A stretch of DNA of 64,000 nucleotides from Chryseobacterium sp. ISL-6. Its GTDB lineage: Bacteria; Bacteroidota; Bacteroidia; Flavobacteriales; Weeksellaceae. The stretch covers positions 81,595 through 145,594 of the forward strand of contig NZ_JAGGPT010000011.1 in the NCBI RefSeq assembly GCF_018613715.1, in the 5' to 3' direction. The position numbers and the translations under genes are program-made. The notes beneath the pieces were generated by a model, which worked only from the letters and a program-made list of their open reading frames with translations, was not told the DNA's origin and did no database searches. Within the stretch, counting starts at the first letter, position 1, and every line of letters begins with the position of its first letter. Shown in pieces: positions 42,275 through 51,401 of this stretch.

Positions 42275-43803
42275 GATGTTAAAACATGGGTTTTCAGATA
42301 ATCTCCCACTCTTAATGCCATAGCAATAATGGTAAGTGCCGGATTTACCGCTCCACTGGAGACAAAGAATCCACCATCTACAATATATAGGTTTTCTAAA
42401 TCATGTGCTTTACAGTTCGTATCAACCACTGAAGTTTTAGGATCTACACCCATTTTTGTCGTTCCATTCTGATGTGCTGGTGAAGCGATATCCATTCCTT
42501 TACTGAAATAAAACCCTTTGAATAAAAAGCTTTCAAATTTTCCGGATGCTTTTAAAGCTTTAATCAATTCAGCTTTTAAAAGTTCATGTCCTTTTTGATT
42601 GTTCTCAGAGTAGGTTATTTTAATCTGTCCATTTTCTACGGTCACCCTATTTTCAGGATCTGGCAGATCTTCAGATGTCAGCCAAAAATCGACTGCATGC
42701 TTAGCCATGAGTTCAAAAGTAAAACCTGGTGCAGGAATTGGACTATCTGCTTTAATCTGATGTTCATCGGACTTTCCCAACATCTGGATATGTCCTAAAG
42801 GAAATTCATAACCTCTGTTTGCATGGTAGAAATCATTGATACCAAATGTTTTTCCAAATTTTGTAGGGTTCGGCTCCGTATATAAAGCCACCAATGCTGT
42901 ATTCTGATGAAACATATAATTTCTTCCTATCTGATCTGATGTATTGGCAAGACCATCAGGAAACTGTTCGTTTTTACTTTCCAATAATATAGCTGCAGAA
43001 TTAATAGCGCCTGCAGAAAGAATCACCAGATCTGAAGTCAATGTTTTTGTTTCTCCATTCCGTTCTATTAAAACCTCAGAAATTCTCTTTCCTGTGCTGT
43101 CAGTGTTCAATTTTAGCACTTTTGCATTGGTCATCAATTCTACATTGGGATACTCCAATGCTTTGGATAATGAACATAGATGGGCATCACCTTTTCTTTC
43201 GGAAGCATCTGGAAAACCATCAAAACGATCTAATATGTAAGGGGCATTTGCTGTATTATGAGGTTCTAAATTCACCCCGATAGGCAATTCAAAAGGATGC
43301 AGTCCATAATTGGTTAATTCATCAACAATCTCTTGAATTCTCGGTTCGTGGGGTAATGGTGGATTAGGGTAAGGTTCAGAATCGAATGGTTCTGTTGGAT
43401 CTGATCCTCTTTTACCGTGAACATGAAAAAGCTTTTCAGCTTCCAGATAATAAGCCTTTAAATCTTCATATTGAATAGGCCAGGCTGGTGAAGTTCCTCC
43501 ATAATGTTGTATTTCTTTAAAGTCTTCTTCCCTCAAACGAAATAAAGCAGCTCCATAAAATTTGGTATTTCCACCTACATTATAATGCATTCCGGGGCGA
43601 AATGGCTTTCCATGTTTATCTAACCATAGATCTGTTGTTGTATATCTGTTCTTCTCAAAAACTTCTATAGAACCCCAGTTTTCTTTTTCAACAGGTACAT
43701 AATCCCCTCTTTCAATAACCAGTATTTTCTTTCCACTGTCAGCTAATCTATAAGCCATTGTTGCACCTCCTGCTCCACTACCAATGATTATGATATCATA
43801 CAT
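42271..43803 (-). CDS. GMC-family FAD oxidoreductase
   Basis: Glucose-methanol-choline oxidoreductases oxidise alcohols or sugars using FAD. The 510-residue protein has the FAD-binding start IIIGSGAGGATMAYRLADSG followed by an ERGDYVP acidic end, and YNVGGNTKFYGAALF. The C-terminal GMC block includes the catalytic His in SPAHQNGTTKMG and Asn in SSGAVNPALT. No signal peptide or Tat motif is seen, so it is likely cytoplasmic. The MFS gene overlaps its 3' end by four bases. Substrate unknown; sugar 3-dehydrogenases belong to the same broad family. Confidence 0.9.
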   Translation of the reverse strand: MYDIIIIGSGAGGATMAYRLADSGKKILVIERGDYVPVEKENWGSIEVFEKNRYTTTDLWLDKHGKPFRPGMHYNVGGNTKFYGAALFRLREEDFKEIQHYGGTSPAWPIQYEDLKAYYLEAEKLFHVHGKRGSDPTEPFDSEPYPNPPLPHEPRIQEIVDELTNYGLHPFELPIGVNLEPHNTANAPYILDRFDGFPDASERKGDAHLCSLSKALEYPNVELMTNAKVLKLNTDSTGKRISEVLIERNGETKTLTSDLVILSAGAINSAAILLESKNEQFPDGLANTSDQIGRNYMFHQNTALVALYTEPNPTKFGKTFGINDFYHANRGYEFPLGHIQMLGKSDEHQIKADSPIPAPGFTFELMAKHAVDFWLTSEDLPDPENRVTVENGQIKITYSENNQKGHELLKAELIKALKASGKFESFLFKGFYFSKGMDIASPAHQNGTTKMGVDPKTSVVDTNCKAHDLENLYIVDGGFFVSSGAVNPALTIIAMALRVGDYLKTHVLTS

Positions 43804-43928
43804 CCTTTAAAATTTTAATCTATCTAAATTAAAGATTTAAAACCGGGGTTAGCTTAATAAAAAATTAAATTCCAATTGATTATATAAATAAAGAACCATG
43901 ATTCTATGTGGATATGGTATATCAAAAT

Positions 43929-44001
43929 AGTCTCGCGAACTTTATAGATTATGTAGATTTCACCTCATCATAAAAATAAAATCTGCAAAATCTGCGAGAC
44001 T
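43929..44001. repeat. Inverted repeat in the 344-base gap before the GMC gene
   Basis: AGTCTCGC (43929-43936) pairs perfectly with GCGAGACT (43994-44001). Inner words such as AGATT and AATCT add partial pairing. It is non-coding. The rest of this gap holds a terminator and a heptamer repeat; no gene was seen in it. Confidence 0.55.
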
Positions 44002-44041
44002 TAAACTTATGTTTTGACTAAAGCCATTTGAATATATTTAT

Positions 44042-44067
44042 AATAAAAAAGTGGGCTAAAGCCCACT
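44042..44067 (-). terminator. Terminator of the SLC45-like transporter gene
   Basis: AGTGGGCT (44050-44057) pairs with AGCCCACT (44060-44067). On the minus strand it is followed by TTTTTTATTATAAA. It lies about 80 bases past the transporter's stop. Confidence 0.82.
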
Positions 44068-44106
44068 CCTATTGATATTTGTTTTTAAAGTACATAATCT
44101 CGTCGC

Positions 44107-44135
44107 ACTTCTAACTTCTAACTTCTAACTTCTAG
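44107..44135. repeat. Heptamer tandem repeat (CTTCTAA)
   Basis: Three CTTCTAA units from 44108 to 44128 are followed by a variant CTTCTAG (44129-44135). It starts 13 bases from the transporter stop codon, between it and the terminator. Confidence 0.7.
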
Positions 44136-44147
44136 TACTTGCTTCAA

Positions 44148-45530
44148 TCAAAAATGTACCTGCTTAATTTCTTCCTCAATTTCTTTAGGCGTTTCATCTT
44201 CTGATTTAACAAGAATCATCGTAAGAATAGCTCCAAGCAACATACAGACCCCACCTACTACAACGTAACCAATAGCATAGTTTCCGAAGAACCCACTTAC
44301 TATAGGTCCGCCAAAAAGGCCATTGATAATTTGTGGAATGACAATGAAGAAGTTGAAAATTCCCATGTATACTCCCATCTTCTTTTGTGGAATGGCATCA
44401 ATTAACATCGCATAGGGCATTGCTAAGATGCTTGCCCATGCAAATCCCAATCCTATCATAGAAATTTTGAGATAACTGATATCTTTAATAAAATACATAG
44501 AGATCAATCCTAATCCACCACAAAAAAGAGCTAATGCATGCGTTTGTTTTTTGCCAATTACTTTAGCAATCGGAGTTAATAAAAATGCAAACGGAATCGC
44601 CCATAAATTATAGTATCCAAATAATTTTCCTGTAAGATCTCCTGCTTTATTAAATTCAACAGAATGAGTATCTTGTGGTGAAAGTCCAAAATGATGGGTG
44701 GCTAAAGCACTTGTTGTAAATACCCACATGGTAAACAATGCAAACCATGAGAAGAACTGTACTGCTCCAAGCTTCTTCATTAATAAAGGTATTTTAGCAA
44801 AATCTTTAAAAATATCAGAGAATTTGGATGGTTCTTCAACCATCTCTTTCCCATTTTCAAATTCCGCAAATTCCTGTGGTGAATATTCTTTGGTACTCAC
44901 AATGGTGTACAGGATACTTAATAATAAAACACCCGCTCCGATATAAAATGCATAAATAACATTATCAGCTACAAAACCTGCTTTTGCTACATTGGAAATT
45001 CCTAATTGTGTCAACCAATCAGGTAAATAAGAACCGATCACAGCTCCAATACCAATTAGTATTGTTTGAACAGAAAATCCAATTGTTCCCTGATGCTTGG
45101 GAAGCATATCGCCTACTAAAGCTCGGAAAGGCTCCATCGCAACGTTAATGGAAGCATCCATCATTGCCAAAAATATAACGGCTAATAACAATACATTAGC
45201 AGCCATCATTTGGGTAGCAGAAGCTGCATTAGGAAGTAAAACCAGACCAATAGCACATAAAACAGCACCAATTAGGAAATAGGGTTTCCTTCTTCCCAAA
45301 GGACTCCAGGTATTATCTCCCATATGTCCGATAATTGGCTGAACAATTAATCCGGTAACAGGTGCCACCAACCAAAACCAGGATAGCTCATGAACATCTG
45401 CCCCGAAATTGGCAAGAATTCTACTTGCATTTCCATTTTGTAAGCCAAAAGCCATCTGAATTCCTAAAAAACCCATACTCATGTTGATGATCTGAGTCAT
45501 GGAGAGGTTTGGTTTTACTTTTTTACCCAT
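44148..45530 (-). CDS. SLC45-like (maltose/sucrose type) MFS transporter
   Basis: The 460-residue inner-membrane protein has about 12 hydrophobic segments and belongs to the MFS sugar-cation symporter type. The loop GHMGDNTWSPLGRRKPYFLIG, quoted in its core as WSPLGRRKPYF, and the start ASRILANFGADVHELSWFW are typical of the SLC45-like bacterial maltose transporters. It is downstream of the alpha-amylase and an NTF2-like gene on the same strand. It is likely the inner-membrane importer for maltose or short maltodextrins released by the sus enzymes. Its gene ends 13 bases before the heptamer repeat. Confidence 0.85.
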   Translation of the reverse strand: MGKKVKPNLSMTQIINMSMGFLGIQMAFGLQNGNASRILANFGADVHELSWFWLVAPVTGLIVQPIIGHMGDNTWSPLGRRKPYFLIGAVLCAIGLVLLPNAASATQMMAANVLLLAVIFLAMMDASINVAMEPFRALVGDMLPKHQGTIGFSVQTILIGIGAVIGSYLPDWLTQLGISNVAKAGFVADNVIYAFYIGAGVLLLSILYTIVSTKEYSPQEFAEFENGKEMVEEPSKFSDIFKDFAKIPLLMKKLGAVQFFSWFALFTMWVFTTSALATHHFGLSPQDTHSVEFNKAGDLTGKLFGYYNLWAIPFAFLLTPIAKVIGKKQTHALALFCGGLGLISMYFIKDISYLKISMIGLGFAWASILAMPYAMLIDAIPQKKMGVYMGIFNFFIVIPQIINGLFGGPIVSGFFGNYAIGYVVVGGVCMLLGAILTMILVKSEDETPKEIEEEIKQVHF

Positions 45531-45545
45531 TATCTATAGGAGGTA

Positions 45546-46070
45546 TTATTTGGTTTTTAATTGCTGTAAAAGCACATCTTCAATAGGTGCTTTTTCAGCA
45601 ACCACTTTATCTACTACATCATTCGGAACCGTTATAGAAAGAACATATTGCTTCACTTTCCAACTTCCGTTTATTTTTTCTACAACACCCGAACCACGAC
45701 AGATTTTCATCTGAGTATCTAATAATTCATCAAACCATGCCAGTTTACCGTCCTTACTGAAATAGACATTCCTTTTAAGAGAAGTAAAATTCCATGTTTT
45801 CTTTTTGTCAAAATACGGTTTAGCCCAAATCATAAATGCTTTTTTATCCCAAACTTCGCTTGCATCGGTTCCTATGAACGTAGATTCATCAGCAAAGTAA
45901 TTGAAATAAGCATTAAAATCTGCTTTCGCAGCTGCTACATTGAAACCATCAAGCATAGTACTGATATCGGTTTTATCTTTTTCAAATTTGGCGTCTTTAG
46001 ATTGTGCCGAGAAATGGCTAAAATTTAACACTAAAAATATCAGTGTATAAATGATTGTAATTTTTTTCAT
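45546..46070 (-). CDS. Secreted NTF2-like (DUF4440/SnoaL-type) protein
   Basis: The 174-residue product has a signal peptide (about 1-23, ending HFSAQ) and a cone-shaped NTF2-like fold: MLDGFNVAAAKADFNAYFNYF, then FADESTFIGTDASEVWDKKAF, which are the DUF4440 hallmarks. Such domains can be catalytic or merely bind small molecules. No catalytic residue can be assigned here. It sits between the amylase and the sugar transporter genes on the same strand, with short gaps, so it belongs to the maltodextrin unit. Its role there is unknown. Confidence 0.82.
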   Translation of the reverse strand: MKKITIIYTLIFLVLNFSHFSAQSKDAKFEKDKTDISTMLDGFNVAAAKADFNAYFNYFADESTFIGTDASEVWDKKAFMIWAKPYFDKKKTWNFTSLKRNVYFSKDGKLAWFDELLDTQMKICRGSGVVEKINGSWKVKQYVLSITVPNDVVDKVVAEKAPIEDVLLQQLKTK

Positions 46071-46096
46071 ATTCTAAATTAAATAAATTTATGTAA

Positions 46097-47959
46097 CTAT
46101 TTTTGTAATTCAATAATTAATGAAGTTTTTGCGGGTATGCTCATGGTACTTTGTAATGAAAATTCTTTTCCCGAGATGATATCCTTTCCTTTTTGGACAT
46201 GATTCAAAGATTCAGCAAAACGTTTTAAATCTAATATCTGTTCTTTTTCGTTGTTGTTCAAAACGACCATCACACTTTCTTTTTCATTATATCTGAAATA
46301 TACGAAAACATTGTTTTGAGGAATATAATTTTTAGTTTTTCCGGTGTGAATGACTTCTTTTCCTTTTCTCCAGTTCAATAACTTTTGGGTAAATTCATAG
46401 AATTCTTTCTGCTTTTCAGTTTGGGCTGAAGGATTGAAAGCATTTTGTTGATCCGATCTCCAACCTCCCGGAAAGTCTCTTCTGATATCTGCATCACCAC
46501 CTTTCTCTTTATTCCCTCTCATCCCTATCTCCGACCCATAGTAGATCTGTGGAATTCCACGCACTGTAGAAATTACAGTTAATCCCATTTTATAAGCTTC
46601 CGGATTGGCATTAAAAATTTCGTTCCATCTTTCGGTATCATGGTTTTCAAAGAAGACCATCACATTATTGATATCCGGATAAAGGAAGTCACTGGTGAAT
46701 ACATTATACAATTTAATCAATCCACTATCCCAGCTTTCTTTTTCATTAAATGCTTTGGGTAAATCACCATACAACATGAAATCCATTACAGAGGGTAAAT
46801 TAGAATTATAGTGAGCCGCCTCTCCAGTTTTTGAGCCTTTTTGCCATGCTGAAATCTGACCAGCCGTGTAGAGCCAGGTTTCTCCAACGATATTAAATTT
46901 CGGATATTCATCAGTAATTGCTTTCGCCCATTTCGCCATTGCTTCTTTGTCATTATAAGGATAGGTATCCACACGAAAGCCTCCTAATTCAGCATACTCG
47001 ATCCACCAGATTGCATTCTGGATTAAATATTTAAGAACCAGGGGATTTTTTTGATTGATATCCGGCATTGTTTTATCAAACCACCCGTCTAAAGCATATT
47101 TTTTATCAATTTCAGAAGCGTTTGTATCAAACTGAGTTGTTGTTTTATAATTAGAGCGATAGAAACCTTTTTCTCCTTCATCAAACCAATGGATCCAGTC
47201 TTTCGTAGGTAGATCCTTGATCATCCAGTGTGAAATTCCCCAATGATTTGTCACATAATCTAAAACCAATTTCATTTTTCTTTTGTTCAACTCACGGGAT
47301 AGTTCACGGTATTCTTCATTGGTACCATAACGACCGTCAATTTTATAAAGATCTGTCTGTGCATATCCGTGGTAAGAATACACTTTTTCGTTATCTTCAG
47401 TAACCGGAGTTAGCCATATTGATGTTGCTCCTAAATTTTGAATGTAATCAAGATTATTGATAATTCCCCGAAGATCTCCGCCATGTCTTCCATTGGGAAG
47501 GTTTCTATTGACTTTTTCGGTGAGATCAGGTCGTGAATCATTCTTTTCATCTCCATTAGCAAAACGGTCAGGCATGATAAGGTACATCACATCTTTGGAG
47601 GTAAAAGATTCCCGATTTGCCGAATTTGGTTCTCTTTGTTTGAGTTCATAAGAATAAGATGCTATATTTTTCCTATCCTTTTTCACGTTGATCTTAAAAT
47701 TAGGAACTTTAATTTCGTTTGTATTGACCGTAAGAAAAACATAATTTGGATTCTCAACTTTCTGAATATCTTTTATTTGAATTCCATCTGACAGCTCAAT
47801 TTCATTCTCAGCAATATTTTTCCCATACACTAATATCTGAAGTTCAGGATTTTTCATTCCTTTCCACCAAAAGGCTGGTTCCACCCTTTCTAATGTTTTT
47901 AATTGTGAGAACGCAAAAGAAACCGCTGAAAGAGCCAATATTACATATAGTTTTTTCAT
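46097..47959 (-). CDS. Secreted GH13 alpha-amylase (SusA/neopullulanase-like)
   Basis: The enzyme cleaves alpha-1,4 bonds in maltodextrins or starch in the periplasm. The 620-residue protein (ATG 47959) has a signal peptide ending SFAFSQ. An N-terminal cyclomaltodextrinase-like beta domain follows (about 25-110). The GH13 barrel has conserved region I LDYVTNHWG, region II GFRVDTYPY (nucleophile Asp), region III VGETW (acid Glu) and region IV FFENHDTERW (Asp). A C-terminal beta domain follows. An in-frame ATG at 47998 is rejected, as it precedes the signal peptide by 13 hydrophilic residues. A strong terminator lies just upstream, so it may need its own promoter or read-through. Confidence 0.9.
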   Translation of the reverse strand: MKKLYVILALSAVSFAFSQLKTLERVEPAFWWKGMKNPELQILVYGKNIAENEIELSDGIQIKDIQKVENPNYVFLTVNTNEIKVPNFKINVKKDRKNIASYSYELKQREPNSANRESFTSKDVMYLIMPDRFANGDEKNDSRPDLTEKVNRNLPNGRHGGDLRGIINNLDYIQNLGATSIWLTPVTEDNEKVYSYHGYAQTDLYKIDGRYGTNEEYRELSRELNKRKMKLVLDYVTNHWGISHWMIKDLPTKDWIHWFDEGEKGFYRSNYKTTTQFDTNASEIDKKYALDGWFDKTMPDINQKNPLVLKYLIQNAIWWIEYAELGGFRVDTYPYNDKEAMAKWAKAITDEYPKFNIVGETWLYTAGQISAWQKGSKTGEAAHYNSNLPSVMDFMLYGDLPKAFNEKESWDSGLIKLYNVFTSDFLYPDINNVMVFFENHDTERWNEIFNANPEAYKMGLTVISTVRGIPQIYYGSEIGMRGNKEKGGDADIRRDFPGGWRSDQQNAFNPSAQTEKQKEFYEFTQKLLNWRKGKEVIHTGKTKNYIPQNNVFVYFRYNEKESVMVVLNNNEKEQILDLKRFAESLNHVQKGKDIISGKEFSLQSTMSIPAKTSLIIELQK

Positions 47960-47970
47960 AATGGATTGGT

Positions 47971-48009
47971 TTAAAAAAACCTTACAGGAATAATCCACCT
48001 GTAAGGTTT
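47971..48009 (-). terminator. Strong terminator between susB and amylase genes
   Basis: AAACCTTACAGG (47977-47988) pairs perfectly with CCTGTAAGGTTT (47998-48009) around a 9-base loop. On the minus strand it is followed by a T-run that ends 12 bases before the amylase ATG. Confidence 0.88.
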
Positions 48010-48033
48010 AAGTTTTAAGTTTAATCTTAAAAT

Positions 48034-50190
48034 TTATTTTATGGGCTTGATAGAGATTGCAAAACCTCCGCTTCTTACCATTTTGAAATTGATCTTAGAC
48101 TTGCTTGTGATCTGCTTTTTGTAGATGTTATAGCTTTGTGGGTTGTCTATATAATCAGCATCTTTTCCATCTTCATATACTGTCGCTTCATATTTCTGAC
48201 CTTTATCTAAGAAGGAAAAATCTACCATGTATTCACGTTTATTTTCATCGGTGATTCCTCCTACGAACCAATTTTCAGTTCCTTTAGCCTTTCTTGCTGT
48301 GATTACATAATCTCCAGGTTCAGCAGCTAAGATCTTAGTATCGTCCCAGTCAGCAGCTACATCTTTAATGAATTGGAATGCATCCATATGCTTCTTATAA
48401 TTCTCGGGTAAATCAGCAGCCATCTGAAGTGGCATATACATCGTTACATACAATGCCAATTGCTTTACTAAAGTCGTTTTTACAAAACGTTTATCACCAG
48501 GGAAATAATAATCTAATTTGGTTTGGAAAATTCCCGGAGTATAATCCATTGAACCTCCCATCCATCTTGTAAATGGTAAAATAGTCTGATGATCTGCATT
48601 ATTTCCTCCAAATGCTTCATATTCAGTTCCACGAGCTGCTTCTGCAGAAATATAGTTTGGATACGTACGGCTTTCTCCTGTTGGACGTACAGATTCGTGA
48701 GAATTGACCATGATCTTATATTCATTCGCTTTCTCAGCAATCCTGTAGAAATGATTGATCGTCCACTGGGAATAATGGTGTTCCCCTCTTGGAATAATAT
48801 CACCAACATAACCCGTTTTTACAGCATCATATCCATATTTATTCATTAATTGGAATGCTTTGTCGGACCATCTTTCATAATTCGTTGCAGAACCTGAGGT
48901 TTCGTGGTGCATGATCAGTTTAATTCCTTTGGAATGAGCATATTCATTTAGCATCTTGATGTCAAAATCCGGATAAGGAGTGATGAAATCAAAGACAAAT
49001 TCTTTTGAATGTCCGAACCAGTCTTCCCAGCCGATGTTCCAACCTTCAATTAAAAGTCCCTTAAATCCATTTTCTGCAGCAAAATCAATGTATTCTTTAA
49101 CTTTTGTATTGTTCGCAGCGTGTTTTCCATTTGGAGTCAGCTTTGTAAAATCAGTTTTGTCTAAATGAACATTTTCTGCAGTAGAATAAGCCCATTGAGA
49201 TTTTCCGATGATCATTTCCCACCATACACCCATGTATTTTGTAGGATGAATGTATGAAGTATCTTTATATTTTGTCGGTTCATTAAGATTAAAGATCATC
49301 TTTGAATCCATTACCTCTTCTGCTTTTGGAGAAACAATGATGGTTCTCCATGGTGTAACTGAAGGAGTCTGAATATATCCTTTTGCTCCCTGTCTGTCTG
49401 CAGTAAGGTGTGTTTTGAATTTGAAATTCTGAGCATCCACTTCTAAATGTGAAGCTGGATAATCTAAAACAGCTGCTTCTGCAACATTAACATATAAAGG
49501 ATTTTTTCCTTCTTTTTTAAGCATTAATGGGGACTGAACTGCATTTTTAACCAATGACTGAGAAGCATTTGCATCAAAAGCCTTATCCCATCTGCCTGGA
49601 ATTTCAGAAATCTTTGTTTCCTGATACTGATATTCCTGAGAATCATAATCGGCCACAATCCACCAAGCTTTCATATCAGTAGGAAAATCGATTTCAGAAT
49701 CTTCCTCTCTGATCACAAAATAATTAAGATTTTTTTGCTGTGGAAATTCGTATCTGAATCCTAGTCCATCATTAAACAATCTGAATTTCACAACGATACT
49801 TCTGTCTGAAGAAGCCTGGTTAAGGGTAACCGCTAATTCATTATAGTTATTGATGTAATTTTTCTTTTCACCAAGTATCGGCTGCCAGGTTTCATTTTTA
49901 GAATCCCTTTTCTCATCTGTTTTTGTAAAACCGTTATTAAGGTCAAATTTTGCATCTTCCGCCTTAGCAATTTCTGAGGCAAACTTGATAGCTGAGTCTT
50001 TAAATAATCTCAATCCTAATTTAGAATCTTCAACAACTATAGCCCCATTATATTTTAAATTATAATAAGGTACTCCCTGCTTTAACTGAAAGTCCATTTC
50101 GAACTTTCCGTCGGGTGATTTTAAAGTTTGTGCATTAACGCCCGCAAACATCATTGAGAACAATAAAGCTCCAACTGTAATTTTCTTCAT
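48034..50190 (-). CDS. susB: GH97 alpha-glucosidase (SusB-like)
   Basis: SusB is a calcium-dependent, inverting alpha-glucosidase that releases glucose from maltodextrins in the periplasm. The 718-residue protein has a signal peptide (about 1-20, ending AGVNAQ), an N-terminal beta-supersandwich, a (beta/alpha)8 barrel and a C-terminal beta domain. The inverting-type glutamates are visible in MHHETSGSA, NSHESVRPTG and EAARGTEYEAF, as in Bacteroides SusB. The length matches that protein. It follows susE, separated by a terminator, and precedes the amylase gene. Retention of all three glutamates makes alpha-glucosidase activity likely. Confidence 0.93.
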   Translation of the reverse strand: MKKITVGALLFSMMFAGVNAQTLKSPDGKFEMDFQLKQGVPYYNLKYNGAIVVEDSKLGLRLFKDSAIKFASEIAKAEDAKFDLNNGFTKTDEKRDSKNETWQPILGEKKNYINNYNELAVTLNQASSDRSIVVKFRLFNDGLGFRYEFPQQKNLNYFVIREEDSEIDFPTDMKAWWIVADYDSQEYQYQETKISEIPGRWDKAFDANASQSLVKNAVQSPLMLKKEGKNPLYVNVAEAAVLDYPASHLEVDAQNFKFKTHLTADRQGAKGYIQTPSVTPWRTIIVSPKAEEVMDSKMIFNLNEPTKYKDTSYIHPTKYMGVWWEMIIGKSQWAYSTAENVHLDKTDFTKLTPNGKHAANNTKVKEYIDFAAENGFKGLLIEGWNIGWEDWFGHSKEFVFDFITPYPDFDIKMLNEYAHSKGIKLIMHHETSGSATNYERWSDKAFQLMNKYGYDAVKTGYVGDIIPRGEHHYSQWTINHFYRIAEKANEYKIMVNSHESVRPTGESRTYPNYISAEAARGTEYEAFGGNNADHQTILPFTRWMGGSMDYTPGIFQTKLDYYFPGDKRFVKTTLVKQLALYVTMYMPLQMAADLPENYKKHMDAFQFIKDVAADWDDTKILAAEPGDYVITARKAKGTENWFVGGITDENKREYMVDFSFLDKGQKYEATVYEDGKDADYIDNPQSYNIYKKQITSKSKINFKMVRSGGFAISIKPIK

Positions 50191-50208
50191 AATGACTATT
50201 TATAAGTT

Positions 50209-50246
50209 TTAAAAATAAATAAAGTGCTGCTAAAAAGCAACACTTT
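50209..50246 (-). terminator. Terminator between susE and susB
   Basis: On the minus strand AAAGTGTTGC pairs with GCAGCACTTT (one G-U pair) around a 6-base loop, followed by ATTTATTTTT. A smaller CAGGC/GCCTG hairpin precedes it. Confidence 0.78.
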
Positions 50247-50267
50247 ATCAGGCAATTCAGCCTGTTT

Positions 50268-51383
50268 TTATAATTTTGTAATCTTTAATTTGTAATCAGC
50301 AGAATTATGCAGATCTAATTCTATTTTATAATTACCTGCAACTGTCACTTTATATCCTGAATCACCAGTTACAGTATCTTCAATATTTAGGTAGGTCTGA
50401 ACTGCAGTCCCCGACACTAAAGTCTGATCAGCATTTGCAGGTTGAAACTTTATAGCCCAATCGTCATTAGCTCTGAATTTAAACAAACCCGTGCTTGACA
50501 ATTGAATTGAAGCTATTTCATATTTTTTAGTAGCAGGATTATAAACAAAATCAGTATCTGAATTCCAGCCAGTAGGCGTAGCATCTCCGATAATTCCAAA
50601 ATTAGCTGCTACAGCAGAATAGGTATTTGCACTCCAATCTACTTTTAGATAATGAGTTCCAACAGCACTTGCAGTTATATCCGAACCGTCCACTTTTAAT
50701 TTACCTGTATTCGTGCCATCATCTCCTTTATTACCAGGCCAATCTTGATTGATTGCAAATTTATATTTGCCCTTATCACTTGCTAAAGTAGTAACATAAA
50801 TGAAACCTCTGTATTTCCCATCTTTTTCAGGTGAAAACAAATTGGGAGAATTTCCAGGAGTCCAATCTGCATATCCTGCTGCTCCGGCATATGCTCCCGG
50901 TACATTTATTTTAGGATAAACTAAATCTGGGTTTGGAGTATAAGGTGTTACCGTTACATTAATTACATTTGAGTAAAAAAATCCGGATCCTACAATTGTC
51001 TTTAATCTAATTTCTATCTGATTCGAAACATCTGGAATTGCCCCACAACTATACATTGCTGCATTCATTTGAGCATGGGTCATAGGAGACTTTATTAAAT
51101 CATTACTGACATCAAAAGTAGAACTGTCTTTAAAACCTTTTCCTTTAACTCCAAATTCTATTTGCTGTTGCGTTACAACAGCTATATTAAATGTCGGCTT
51201 TGTCCAGGTAAAATTAATCACTGCATCTCCTGAAGTAACTTCATTTAGTACAACAGTAGTTTTATCGGAAGAAATCTTAGCTTGATTTACTTCATTTATT
51301 ATAGCCTGATCTTCATCTTTTTCACAGGAAATAATCAACAGAGCAACAAAAGCTACGGCTATTATTTTTAAAAAATGTTTCAT
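50268..51383 (-). CDS. susE: SusE-type starch-binding outer membrane lipoprotein
   Basis: SusE/SusF lipoproteins display starch-binding modules on the cell surface. The 371-residue protein has a lipoprotein signal (AFVALLIISC, Cys at residue 20) and an N-terminal Ig-like SusE domain (about 30-150: SSDKTTVVLNEVTSGDAVINF, quoted in its first part as SSDKTTVVLNE). Two C-terminal beta modules follow (about 190-270 and 275-370), with aromatic residues such as WPGN and DDWAIKF. It follows susD by 18 bases and ends at a terminator. The ligand, maltooligosaccharide, is inferred from neighbours. Confidence 0.87.
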   Translation of the reverse strand: MKHFLKIIAVAFVALLIISCEKDEDQAIINEVNQAKISSDKTTVVLNEVTSGDAVINFTWTKPTFNIAVVTQQQIEFGVKGKGFKDSSTFDVSNDLIKSPMTHAQMNAAMYSCGAIPDVSNQIEIRLKTIVGSGFFYSNVINVTVTPYTPNPDLVYPKINVPGAYAGAAGYADWTPGNSPNLFSPEKDGKYRGFIYVTTLASDKGKYKFAINQDWPGNKGDDGTNTGKLKVDGSDITASAVGTHYLKVDWSANTYSAVAANFGIIGDATPTGWNSDTDFVYNPATKKYEIASIQLSSTGLFKFRANDDWAIKFQPANADQTLVSGTAVQTYLNIEDTVTGDSGYKVTVAGNYKIELDLHNSADYKLKITKL

Positions 51384-51401
51384 TTTAGATTCTGTTTTAA
51401 A

